From Akebia trifoliata (taxonomy: Eukaryota; Streptophyta; Magnoliopsida; Ranunculales; Lardizabalaceae): a DNA stretch of 64,000 nucleotides. Positions 37,601-49,600 of this stretch are shown piece after piece. Location: the NCBI GenBank assembly GCA_017979445.1, contig CM030706.1:31203330-31267329 (forward strand), read 5' to 3'. Both the position numbers and the translations under genes were made by a program. Below the pieces are notes generated by a model. That model had not been told where the DNA came from. It saw only the letters and a program-made list of their open reading frames with translations, and searched no databases. Each line of letters begins with the position of its first letter. Positions within the stretch are counted from its first letter, which is position 1.

Positions 37601-40600
37601 AATGGAGTCAAGAACCATAAAGTCCGTTTCGAAGCCGAGAATGAAGCTCCCCACGCCAACCACGATTCCAAAACCGAGTTGATTGAGTGAGGGAAGCAAC
37701 CCACTACCCTGAATAAAGATAAGAAGTATGACCACATGTGATCTGCCACCCGACAATGAATGAATAAGTGATCCATCGATTCCGCCTGGATTCTGCACTT
37801 ACAGCATTGGTTTGGTGAAATAAAACCTCTTCTGATTCAACTGGTTTAATGTTGCGAGTCTCCCTGCAGTCGCCAACCAGATGAAGACCGATATCTTGGG
37901 AGGTATCTTACCACCCCAAACAAAAGCATGAGGGAAAACCGCTGTACTACTTGGAGCAATGCTGTCATACATGGATTTAACCATGAATTTCCCATCCTGA
38001 GTTCCAACCCACAATCTCTTGTCTTCTGAGGAATTCTGCACATAGTTGTTCTCCACCCTAAGAATCAGTCTCCCTATTCTATCCACCTCCCAGTCATTGA
38101 AAGTTCTTCTAAACCCAAAGTCCCAGTTAAGCGTGTCGTTTTTCGAAACTCTTGAATGCAGATACAACTTTATTCTTTTTCAAGGATAAGTCAAAAAGAT
38201 CCGGAAAAGAGTCCTTGAGAGGACCGTTCCCACACCACCAGTCTTCCCAGAACCTCACCTTGATCCCATTCCCAACTTTATATTTTACTCTGCTTTTAAA
38301 TACCGTTAATCTTCTAAGGATGCCTTTCCACACTCCGCGCCCCAACGCACCTTTCGCCGGACCACTCTCCCAACCATTTTCTTTGACTCCATATTTGTCA
38401 ACAATTACTTTCCTCTACAGACTTTCCCTTTCCTCCCCAAACCTCCAGAGCCATTTCCTCAACAATGCCGAATTCATAGAACCAAAGTTATGAAATCCCA
38501 GTCCCCCATTCCTCTTGGGTAAACAATCCTTGCTCCAACTCACCCAATGATGTTTTCTCACGCCGTATTTGCCATGCCACAAGAAGTCTCGGCAGATTCT
38601 TTCTAGTTGCACTTCTACAGTCCTTGGCAAGGAAAATAAAGAAAAAAAAAATAAATGGGAATGCCAGCCAGTGCACTTTTGATAAGGGTAATCTTCCCTC
38701 TTTTAGATAGTAACTTAACTTTCCACCTGCTAAGTCTCTTTCTCATCCTTTCTAACACCGGCTCCCAAATGTCTTTGCTAGTATAACCCATCCCCAAAGG
38801 AAGACCCAAGTATGTGGATGGAAGGGTCCCTGTTTGGAACCCAATCAAGGCTGCCGCCACTTCCAACCCTACCACCTCACCTACCGCAAACAACTTGCTC
38901 TTGCGAAAATTTATCGGGATACCGGATATTGCCTCAAAACACCCAAGAATACAGCTTAAAAAGCTCAACTATCTCGGTGAGTAATCCAAAAAGATTAAGG
39001 TGTCGTCTGTAGATGGGACACCACATGCCTGCCCACACTTGTGGAAAAACTAGTGAGTTCCCCTTCAACCACTCCCTTGGATAGCATTCTTCCCAAGACC
39101 TCCATGACAACCACAAACAAAAAAGGCGATAGCAAGTCTCCCTGGCGAAGACCCCTCGAGCTTCTAAAATAACCAGTTGTTGATCCATTGACCAAGACCG
39201 AGAACGTGGAAGTCGAGATGCACTTCATGACCCACCTGACCCACTTATCACCGAAACCCATCCTCCTCAACAGGTATTTTACCAAATTCCAGTTCACATG
39301 ATCATAGGCTTTGACAAAATCGACTTTGTAGATTAGTCCTGGACTTCTCGCTTTTCTACGCGAGTCAATACATTCATTAGCTATGAGAACCCCGTCCAAA
39401 ATTTGTCTTCCTGCCACAAATGCTCCTTGGGCCGGACCAATGATGTTGTTTAACACCGTCTTGAATCTAGAGGCTAAGAGCTTAGAGATGATTTTGTAAA
39501 CTGAACACACCAGGCTAATCGGTCTAAGGTCCGTGATATCTTCTGTTCCCGACACCTTAGAAATCAAAGCTAGGAAAGTACAGTTAGAACCCAGATCTAA
39601 GAAACCTTTCCTGTAGAAATCCTCAATAGCCGCCATTACATCTTCCTTCACCATCTCCCAACAAGCTTTGAAGAACCCTAGTGAGAAACCATCCGGCCTC
39701 AGGGCTTTGTCGCTAGCCAAACCACACACCACTCGCCATACTTCGTCTACAACAAACGATTTTTCGAGCCATCTCTGTTGCTCTGGGGTAATGCTATCAA
39801 AATGTAAAGAGTTTAAAGTAGGCCTGTCCACATACTCTTCCGTATAAAGATCGCTATTGAATTGAATTGAATCACTCCCTTACAAACTTCATCCTCCCTT
39901 ACCTTCCACGACTCATTTACTTTAAGTTTCGAAATGAAGTTTACCTGACTATGAAAATTCGCCATACGATGGAAGAAAGAAGTGTTTCTGTCTCCCTCCA
40001 TGAGCCTCCGCACTCTCAACTTTTATTTCCAACAGATTTCCTCCATTGTAGCTAATTTTTGAAACTCGACTTTAAGATTCACCCGTCTTAACCTCTCCTC
40101 AACACCCAAAATCCCTCTCTCCTCTTTACCTTCAAGATCTTGTAGCTCCAACAGCTTGGTATTCTTTCTGTCATTTACAGACCTAAAGATTTCCTTGTTC
40201 CAGATGTTCAACTTCTCTTTGATAGCCTTCAGTTTGAGCCTAAGCATTTTTCCTGGCCTGCCATAGAAAGAAAGTTCATTCCACCAAGCATTTATCATCT
40301 CCCCAAAACCTTGATACTCTAACCACATATTCTCAAATCAAAAGGGGATCGGCCGATTTCTCGGTATGTTAAGTAACAAATTAACAACATCCATTTGAAT
40401 TTTATGATGTGGATCCCTGGTCCAAGGTTTGTTGGGTAACAAACTTAAAAAAGTAAGGTTTGGTGGGCAACAAACTTCACAAAGTAAGGTCCCTTGAAGT
40501 AAATCTATATTTTTTATTTATGTTCTATGTACACCGCAACTCTCCGATTGCCTTCTCCTTGCTTAACAACAAAGCCACACTCCCTTCTTGATTTTGAAAT

Positions 40601-43600
40601 CTTTACATAGAAAAATTGTTACCATGCTTGTCATTTTATCAAAGACAATATTACCATTTACATGAGATTTAGATTCTCAAAAGACTTGGGAACTTCTTCC
40701 TTCTCCTCTTTGCATTAATCTCTATTGAAACCCCTTTCCAGTTTGATTGAAGCCCTTTTTTAGGTCCATTGAAGCCATAATTTCCAGGTGAGGTCTTATT
40801 AACTTGTAATTTTATTTTTCATGAAACATTTGATATAATATTTTTGATCTGTCTTTTTAGGGTTTGTGTATGCAAACGAAATGCACATATATTGTTTGAT
40901 AAATTTCCTAAGAGTGGAGTTTGGATAACATGTTTTATTGCATTTTCTTTAGTAGGTCTATTTATTGATGTGCATGGTGATGTTCGACCATCTGGGAATT
41001 TGATGTTTCTGAGACGGTATGATTTTTTTAATTTTCCCCAATCTCTTGGATTCAGTAATGAGGGATCATCTAGAAATTTGGCGTTTTTGATTCTCTTTTA
41101 ATAAATTGCAAGTCGGAGGAAAAGGCAACAAAGTGTTGAATTTTTTTAACCAATCGTGATTTTCTTGTTATGAAATCTAACAATTTTCTTAATGAAGATG
41201 AAATCAAACTTGGAAACTGTTATGTGGTTTATAATAGAGCAAGCTTGGTGGGGGGTGTTATGTTTTTTTTTATAAGTTGTGTTGCTATGTTTGATCATCT
41301 GTTATTTCTTTATTTGTTGCATTTTGCTTGTTCTATAGATAAAAAAATACAAATTTTCTTTTTCATTCTAGCACCTTATAAATTATTATCTTTATTTTAT
41401 TTTAGTTGAAAATTACAGGGCATGAAGTTAACTCTCAACCAACCCCAATTGGTAGCTCACAAGCATCATAACTAGTTGAGAGCTCTCAACCATTAGCACC
41501 AGTTTGATCATTTTCCAACTCTGCCCCCAAATCAAATTGATCTAGATGATGATGAAGGTGGATCCATTTCTAATACAAGAAAAACAAAATTGACTAATTT
41601 TGTATGGAACCATTTTGAGAAGAAAACAATCAATGGAGTGACTAAGGCAATTTGTAATTATTGTCGGAAAGCACTAGGCGGTGAATCGAAAAATGGAACT
41701 AGGCATTTTCATGACTACTTAGAATGGTGTCCTATGCGTAGAGGAGTTGATATAAGACAAGATTTTGCAAACCAACGTCAACAAGGAGGATGAGAAAGTT
41801 AACATAAGTAATTACACATTTGACCCAAAAACATGTAGAAGAGCACTTGCAAACATGATAGTACCCTCTTTCCATTGTGGAGCATGTGGGTTTAGTAGAT
41901 GTTCAAGCGCACTTCGACCATTGTTTAAGATCGTCTCCCAAAATATAATCAAGAATGATATCTTAAAGATACATGATTATGAGAGGGAGAAAATGAGATT
42001 GGTGGAGAAAAATGAAAGTAGAGTTGCAATCACAACTGACATTTGGAATCAAAAGAGAGGGTTCATGGCAGTCATGACACATTTTATTAATGATTCATGG
42101 CTAATGCAGAGTCACATTTTGAGGTATTTCTTTTATAACTAAAAACTCAAACATTGAAATTTTTTTTTTCATCGAGTATAAAGTTTTTTTTAAGGTTTAT
42201 TTATGTGCCATGTTTCTTTTTCATAATTATTTCTTTGCTTTATTTTAGGTTTGTTTATGTGTCATGTCCACACAAGAAAGATGTACTTTGTGATGTGTTG
42301 CTGAAAACATTGTTGGATTGGAATGTAGATAGAAAAATATTTACTTTGACAGTTAATAATTATTCTACTAGTGATGCTATTATTAATATTCTTGTGGAGA
42401 AGTTGGATAGTAATTCTCTTGTCTTGAGTAGAAAATTTGTTCACGTGTATATTCTAAACTTGATTGTTAAAAATGGATTGGATGTGATTAAAGAAGGTAT
42501 TGAGAAGATTTGTGATTGTGGTCTATGAGACTACAACACCTAAAAGGGAAGAGAAATTTGAAGAAGCGGCACACCAATTGCATATTCCAAGTACCAAGAA
42601 ATTAGGAGTTGATTGTACAACTAGGTGGAATTTTACGTATTTGATACTTGAAACTAATTTAGTGTACAAAGATGTTTTTTTCTAAATTGAAACAACATGA
42701 GTCACAATATAGGATTTTGCCAACTTAGACAGACTGAGAATTTGAGAGATTAAAATTATTTTGATAATGTCACATTGTTATTTTCTAGAACGAAATATCC
42801 CACTTCTAATCACTAGTTTCCACATATTTGTGATATTAGAATGACGTTGTCTCACGTGTTCAAATGAAATGGTTAAAACAATGACTTTAACCATGGTGAG
42901 AAAATATGATAAGTATTGGTCAGTGATTCATAGTGTCATGAGAGTTGTTGTTGTGTTGGATCCAAGATACAAACTGGAGTTTATACAATTTTATTTTTCA
43001 AAACTTTATGGAAGTGAGTTTGTAGTTGAAGTTGCTAAAGTTCGGCAACTTTGTTATGATTTGATGGAATAGTATCAAACTTAGTTTGGAGAAATGAGTT
43101 GGTGATGTGTTTTTCCCAACTTCATCTTCTTGTCATTTAAAGTTAACTGATATGAGGAATGAGAACAATCACTCTGACTATAATTTGTTTACTAGTATCT
43201 AACAAAGAAATACAATTCTAAATGTCAAATCAGAGTTGCAACGTTATTTAGAAGATGATTTCTTGCTAAGAAATTCAAAGTTTGATGTATTGACTTGATG
43301 AAAAACAAATGAGTTCAAGTATCCAACCTTACTAGCAATTACCAAGGATATTTTAATTATTCATGTATCTATTGTTGCTTTATAGTCTATGTAGAGGTCG
43401 ATTTTGTGATAAATTGACCTTGATCACAATCCCATCATTAAACTCACAAAAAATTGAAAAAAGAAAAGAACACGGGGTTTTTTACGTGGTTTGGCAAACG
43501 TGCTTACAAATATACTCTGAATTTGTTACATGCCCTCTCCTCTTCGGCCTCCCTTCCCCCCTCTCCTTTTACAATGGCCTTAACCCTTTTTAAATAGAAA

Positions 43601-46600
43601 AATCCTAACCCTAATTCTAATTAAATTGAAAATATTTTTTTTACCCTTATCAAATAAAATAATTACCAATTAGGAAAGAATCCTCAAAAATTGGGATTCT
43701 ACCAAAATCTTATCACGTATCTGCCTAAAGCTATGTGTTGATGGTGTGAATGAATAGTCCAGATGCAAGCCAATTTTTATATCCCTCTACAGAGACCCCT
43801 CTCGAAGGTGAAGATTGATGTATCGAAATTTGCCTTAAAAAACGTTACAATTTTTGACAATCCTCAATGGATGAGCATCATCCTTGATTTATAAACTAGT
43901 GTGGCTCTTGAGCTTATATCCTTCCCTGTTTAGCACAATTAGGATTTTCCACTTAGTTGAACTTGTATAATAAGTTGATGTCTCAATAATATAACCGACT
44001 ATCCTGCAAGTCTGGCTTGGCTCCCTGAATGAGCTAAGACTTTGATAAATGATAAAAAATTGATCGAAATCACAGACTGGGCTTAGATCCCAGAACAATC
44101 CAAAGACTTGAATAAATAATAGAAGAACCGACCGAAATTCCAAATTGGACTTAGATCCCAAAACGATTTAAGACTTAAATAAATAACAAAAGAACCAACC
44201 AAAATCCAAGGTGAGGCCTGGATCCCAAAACGATTAAAGATTTTGATAAATAATAGAATAATTGACCGAAATCCTAGAATGATCCAAAACTTTGATAAAT
44301 GATAAAATAACCGATCTGGCTTGAATCCCAAAATGATTAAAGACTTTGATAAATAATAGCATAACTCATCAAACCGGTGCATAAAATCTAGTTCATTAAA
44401 CCAATCTTACCTTAACCTTGCCTTGCCGACTCATAGAATAAGGTTTGGTTTGTTGAACCGACTTTACCCTAATCTTACTTGTTGATTCGTAGAATCAAAT
44501 AATATAGCTTGATTCAATGAACAGGCCTTACTCTTTCCTCTGCTTTTTTCGATTTGTTGAATCGACTTAAAAAACTTGATCACAAAGTTCATCAAATATT
44601 ATTCTTTTAATAACACAAATTTATAGAATAATCTTTTTTTTTTTCCTTATAAAATTGCAAAAGAGACCAAAATAAACTTTTATACCTTATTGAAAACTTA
44701 TACTTAGACCGAGCCCTCAAGTACAAATTAATTATTATACCTCACAGTCTGGGCTTAAACTGAGCCCCCAAATATAACGAGATGAATTAGAAATTGAGTA
44801 ATGAACCGAACCTTTCAACTCAACGAAGTCCCTATAAATTCGATCGAGTTGGACATGAAAATCAGCCCCCAACCTTATTTGTCAAGCCAACCCAACAAAA
44901 AAATTGGCTCGGCGTGATTTAACCCTTGAGCAATTTAATTGGCTCTACAAAGTTCACTACTTGATCAAAATTTTGAGTAATAAACTTGTTACGACGGAAT
45001 CTTGTGACTCGACCTTGTTTTTTTTATAATAAAAATAAAAATACACCTTATTGTGTAGTAAAAGTTTTTTGATTGATTTGGCATTTCCCTATTTAGTTCT
45101 GCAAGTTGAGCTTGGTTAAGCCCTCCCAATTATACCATTTTACCCGATCGAACTTCTAATAAATAAATTTGACTTGTTTAAGTTGGGATTGCACTTAGCC
45201 TCCACGTTACTTTTTTGTCGGCCAACAAATTAACAAATTCAGGTCACATGGAACCAACTATTATGAACATGGCCGAATTCATGATCTTCCTTGGGACTTC
45301 TGAATCTCTCAAACCGGTTCGAGTTGACGATTTTCATTGCAATCCTCGACAAATTATGTGTTGGGGATGTAAGTACTCCCACTACATAAACCTACCGTCA
45401 CCATACGCCTGACCAAGTAGAGACATTGTGCTCCTCCATCCAAAGTCCAAGGTCGAGATGATCCTCAGAGCACCATGCTGTCATATATACATTACAGCAC
45501 CTGCTTGCCAAATAGTGATTGCTAATACAAAACTTTACTGTCTTGGTTGAGTATCCCACCACCCTTTTCCTTTCTTTATTCTCCTGGTTCCTTTTACCAT
45601 AAAATGATTTTAGTACACATCAAAAGTTGATGTGCATGTTAAGTACCAACTTCGTCCAACAATTAAAACTTTTTCTGAATTGCTTTTTGAAACAGAAAAA
45701 AGATTCTCCTTATATCAAGTTTGATGTGTATGGCACACATCCAGTTTACCTTTTTCGTTTTCCATATATTTTAAACTCAAAGAAGGGTTCACATGCACAT
45801 CCCCCCTTTGATGCATATGGAATATAATTTAAATAAACCACCCATACTAACCCTTTTTTGGAAGGTAATCTAACTTTTTTTTGTTTCTTTCCTTGCTTTT
45901 ACGTGTCTCACTGGTATCCTTACTTTGCACGTTACCCTATACAAGGTTGCCAAACCAGTGCTTCCTGCATTACACACCACACATGTACATCAAGTAGTTT
46001 CCAATTTGCCTATACCACACACGTGCAACTATAAACTTCTCCACACGTTATGTCTATCACCCACAGGCCATTAATAATCCTCTTGACCTCCACATCCAGC
46101 ATACAATAGCCCACCCCAACTAGAACTACCATTGGTTGGTTTGCATAAAAATGGCCAAACACCTAGCCATTGATGGTTTCCACCATGGTTGACCTGAAAT
46201 CACCACCACATGACGAATAATATCATCTCCCTCTTACCTCTAAGAAGATCCCATCAAAAGGATGTACATTGAGGCATCCAAGAAATCGAAGATCAGTCGC
46301 ACACACCTTGTAGTCAAGGAATGCATCCAATCAAACCCCGATCTAACCCTTGACAACACCAGATCGGAACCCTGCCAAGATTGATCTTGGAGTAACCCCC
46401 ATACTTGAATGAGATCTGACCCTCTACGTGGTTACTAGTGTTTCTCAATTTGTTCCCACGAACGGAGCCAATTGTACAGGTCTGTTTTGTGATAAAGCAA
46501 CCTCGATCACGATCCCATCATAAATCTCACAAAAAATTAGAAAACGAAAAGAACACAAGGTTTTTTACATGGTTCGGCAAACGTGCCTACATCCATGAGT

Positions 46601-49600
46601 TCTGGGAGCCATTTCACTATACTCTGAATTTGTTAGACAACCTCTCCTCTTCAGTCTCCCTTCCCCTCTCCTTTTACAATGGCCTTAGCCCCTTTAAATA
46701 GAAAAACCCTAACCTTAATTCTAATTAGATTGGAAATGTCCTTTTTACTCTGATCAAATAAAATAATTACCTATTAGGGAAGAATCCTCCCAAATTGAAA
46801 TTCTCCCTATGTTAAATCACATTGAGCAATTTTTTAATTGTGTCGATTTGACAAATAAGATTGGAGGCTAGGGACTCCGTTGAGTTAAGATGTTCAGTTT
46901 GGTTCATTACTCGATTTCTAATCTATCACGATATATTTGGGAGCTTAATTTAAGCCTGATTTATAAGGTAAAATTATTAAATTATATATAGAGGTTCAAT
47001 TTAAACTTGGACAATGAGGTATAATTATTAATTTGTACTTAGGACTCGGTTTAAGTATAAGTTTTCAGTAAGGTATAAAAAGTGTAGTTTTGTCTCTTTT
47101 TAATTTTATAAGGAAAAAATAAATTATTCTATAAATCTGTGTTATTAAAAGAATTATATTTTATGAACTTTGTGATTTCTGCTTGTTCAAGTTTTTCATA
47201 TCGATTCAACAAATCATACAAAAACAAAGGAAAGAGTAAGACCAGTTCAACGAATCAAGCTATATTCATCGAGTCTACTAATTGACAAGGCAAGATTAAG
47301 GTAAGGTTGGTTCAACGAACCAAACCTTAGTATTCAATTCAATGAATTGACAAGGCAAGGTTAAGGTAAAGTCGGTTCAATGAATGAACCGACCTAATTC
47401 TTTGATTCTACGAATCAACAAGACAAGGTTAGGGTAAGGTCAATTCAACGAATGAACCGACCTTATCATTCGATTCTACGAATCGACAAGACAAGGTTAG
47501 GATAATGTCGATTCAACGAATCCACAAGACAAGGTTAGGGTAAGGTTAGTTTAATGAACCGCACCTTACTCTTTTATTTAACAAATAGACAAGGCAAGAT
47601 TAGGGTAAGATTGGTCGAACGAACCAGACCTTATACAGAAGTTTGATGGGTTCTTCTATTATTTATCAAAGTCTTGGATCATTTTGGGATCCAAGCTCGA
47701 AATGGGATTTCAATCGATTATTTTATCATTTATCAAAGTCTTAGATCATTTTGGGATACAAACCCGATCTGAGATTTCGGTCGGTTATTCTATTATTGAT
47801 TTAAATCTTAGATCGTTTTGAGATCCAAGCCTGATCTTGAATTTCAATCAATTCTTCTATTATTTATCAAAGTCTTGGATCATTCTAGGATCCAAGTTCA
47901 ATTTGAAATTTCGTTCGGTTCTTTTATTATTTATCAAAGTTTTGGATTGTTCTAGGATCCAAGCCCAATTGTGATTTTGGTCAATTCTTATATCATTTAT
48001 AAAAGTCTTGACTAATTCAAGGAGCCAAACCCGACTTGTAGGATAATCGGTTATATTATTGAGGCATCAACTTATTATAGAAATTTGACAAGTGGAAGAT
48101 CTTAATTGCGCTAAACAAAAAATAATATAAGTTCGGTTCAAGAGCCATACTAGTTCAAAAATCAGAGATGGTACTAATTCAAGAAGGATTATCAAAAGTT
48201 GTAAAGTTCTCGAAGGCGGATTTCGATACATAAATCTCCACCTTCTAGAGGGGGCTCTATGAAGGAATACAAAAATTGACTTTCATTTGGACCATTCATT
48301 CACACCATCAACACATATCTCGAGGCAGATACATGGCATGATTTGGGTAGAATTCTATGTAATTAGGGAAGAATCCCAATTTGGAAGGATTCTTCCCTAA
48401 TAGGTAATTATTTTATTTGATATAGATAAAAAGAACATTTCCAATTTAATTATAATTAGGATTAAGATTTTTTTTACTTAAAAATGGCTAAAGTCATTGT
48501 AAAACGAGAGAGAAGGGAGACCGAGAAAGAGAAGTCATGTAACAAATTCAAAGTATAGTGGACGTAGGCACGTTTGCCGAACCACGTAAAAAATCTCGTG
48601 TTCTTTTCTTTTTTCTATTTTTTTGTGAGTTTAATGATGGGATCATGATCGAGGTCGAGACCAATTTATCACAAAATCGACCTATATAGTCTACATTTGG
48701 CGCTAGTAGTAGATTGGTGAGTCCTCATCCTAGTAAACTTCATCTGAAGACCATGAAGGCATTAATGTGTAAATAAAATTTGTTGTGAGTTAATGAGATG
48801 CAAGATAACTAAAAAATAATAGGGACGGGGAATAAGGTCATATAGTTCTCATATATGTTTAACTACAATAGTAAATAAATGATGACCTACAGACATTTGA
48901 TTGTATGCCTCCAGGAGTTCCTCAACAAACAAACAATAGTTGAGACCTCAATTTAGGTGGGGCCTTAACTCGTCAGAGTTATCAATTGCTGGTCGTGATC
49001 TTGTAGTAGTAAGACAGAATAGTACAAGATGTAATGGTTTATTTGAAATGTTAGGGGAGGGTTTTATCCCCGACCCCAATTTTAAATACTAAATAAAGAT
49101 AAACATATTTTACCACATCAATACATCGTTCAACTGTATCCATATCATTATATATTGTGGCATAACCACATGATTCTGTTGTCGAATAGAATACAAAAAA
49201 GAAAAAGAAAAAAAAAAAAAAAAAAAACAAGAGAGATTGATCAATATTTGAATTGCCTTAAAAAGTTATAATAAGAGAAGAAACCAAGTGTTATTTTTTA
49301 GTTACGTTGAATCTCATCAACCCACAACAAATTTTGCGCACGCATCAATGCCTCCATGGTCTTTGAATAAAGTTTATTACGATGAGGACTTACCAACCTA
49401 TCACTAGTGCTAAAGGCAGACTATGAAGCAACAATAGTTACAAGAATAACTAAAATATCCTTGGCAATTACCTACAAAGTTGGATACTTGATCCCATTTC
49501 TTTTCTACCAAGTCAATACATTAATTTTGAGTCTCTTGACAAAAAATCATCTTCTAAATAACGTTCGAACTCTTATTTGACATTCAGAGTTATATTTCTT

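Larger units (their letters stand above)
43390..48684. mobile_element. 5.3-kb element with very long inverted arms and 9-bp target duplication
   Basis: Flanks TATAGTCTA at 43381-43389 and 48685-48693 are identical. The empty site can be rebuilt from the hAT reading frame (VAL*STFGASS), which continues across it. The left arm (43390 to about 44930) and the right arm (48684 back to about 46800) are inverted copies: GAGGTCGATTTTGTGATAAA, AAAGAACACGGGGTTTTTTACG, and GTGTTGATGGTGTGAATGAA recur in the same order. The centre (about 45000-46470) has no recognised transposase. Mutator-like elements make 9-bp duplications and often have long arms, so a non-autonomous MULE is my first choice. Two LTR elements in inverted orientation are the alternative. 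Confidence 0.75.
36612..48990 (+). mobile_element. hAT transposon copy 1 (Ac/RICESLEEPER type), interrupted twice
   Basis: The 5' terminus TAGCGATGGCAATTTTTCCC is at 36612, a typical hAT end. The transposase remnant has a BED zinc finger (FVWNHFEKKTINGVTKAICN, CNYC, HFHDYLEWC; 41590-41740) and the core IVPSFHCGACGF...AITTDIWNQKRGFMAVMTH (41860-42090). It continues with LKTLLDWNVDRK (42300-42340), LDPRYKLEFIQFYFSKLYG (42958-43015), and the C-terminal dimerisation region KTNEFKYPTLLAITKDILII (43305-43365), resuming after the insertion with STFGASSRLVSPHPSKLH. Stops and shifts make it dead. A LINE (37290-40366) and a long inverted-repeat element (43390-48684) lie inside. The 3' end was not found. 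Confidence 0.82.

Noticed and set aside
37298..37690. Plus-strand ORF of 130 codons
   Set aside because: It is antisense to the zinc-binding module of the minus-strand LINE; its sequence has no motif of its own.
41170..41409. ORF of 79 codons with hydrophobic stretches
   Set aside because: Its apparent membrane segments come from T-rich DNA upstream of the hAT BED finger. There is no conserved motif or start context.
45215..45827. Two ORFs in the centre of the long-armed element as a transposase
   Set aside because: They are short, on the plus strand, with no catalytic motif (no DDE, no zinc finger), and end at random stops.
46455..46800. Gypsy-type LTR plus primer-binding site on the minus strand
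   Set aside because: The string next to 46473 resembles a PBS, but no gag/pol follows and the same LTR-like block forms the inverted arms with a 9-bp duplication. I kept it as an arm copy and noted the alternative.
48690..48710. CTACATTTGGCGCTAG as an LTR end plus PBS
   Set aside because: It translates in frame as STFGASS of the hAT dimerisation domain and continues as hAT afterwards, so it is host transposase sequence.
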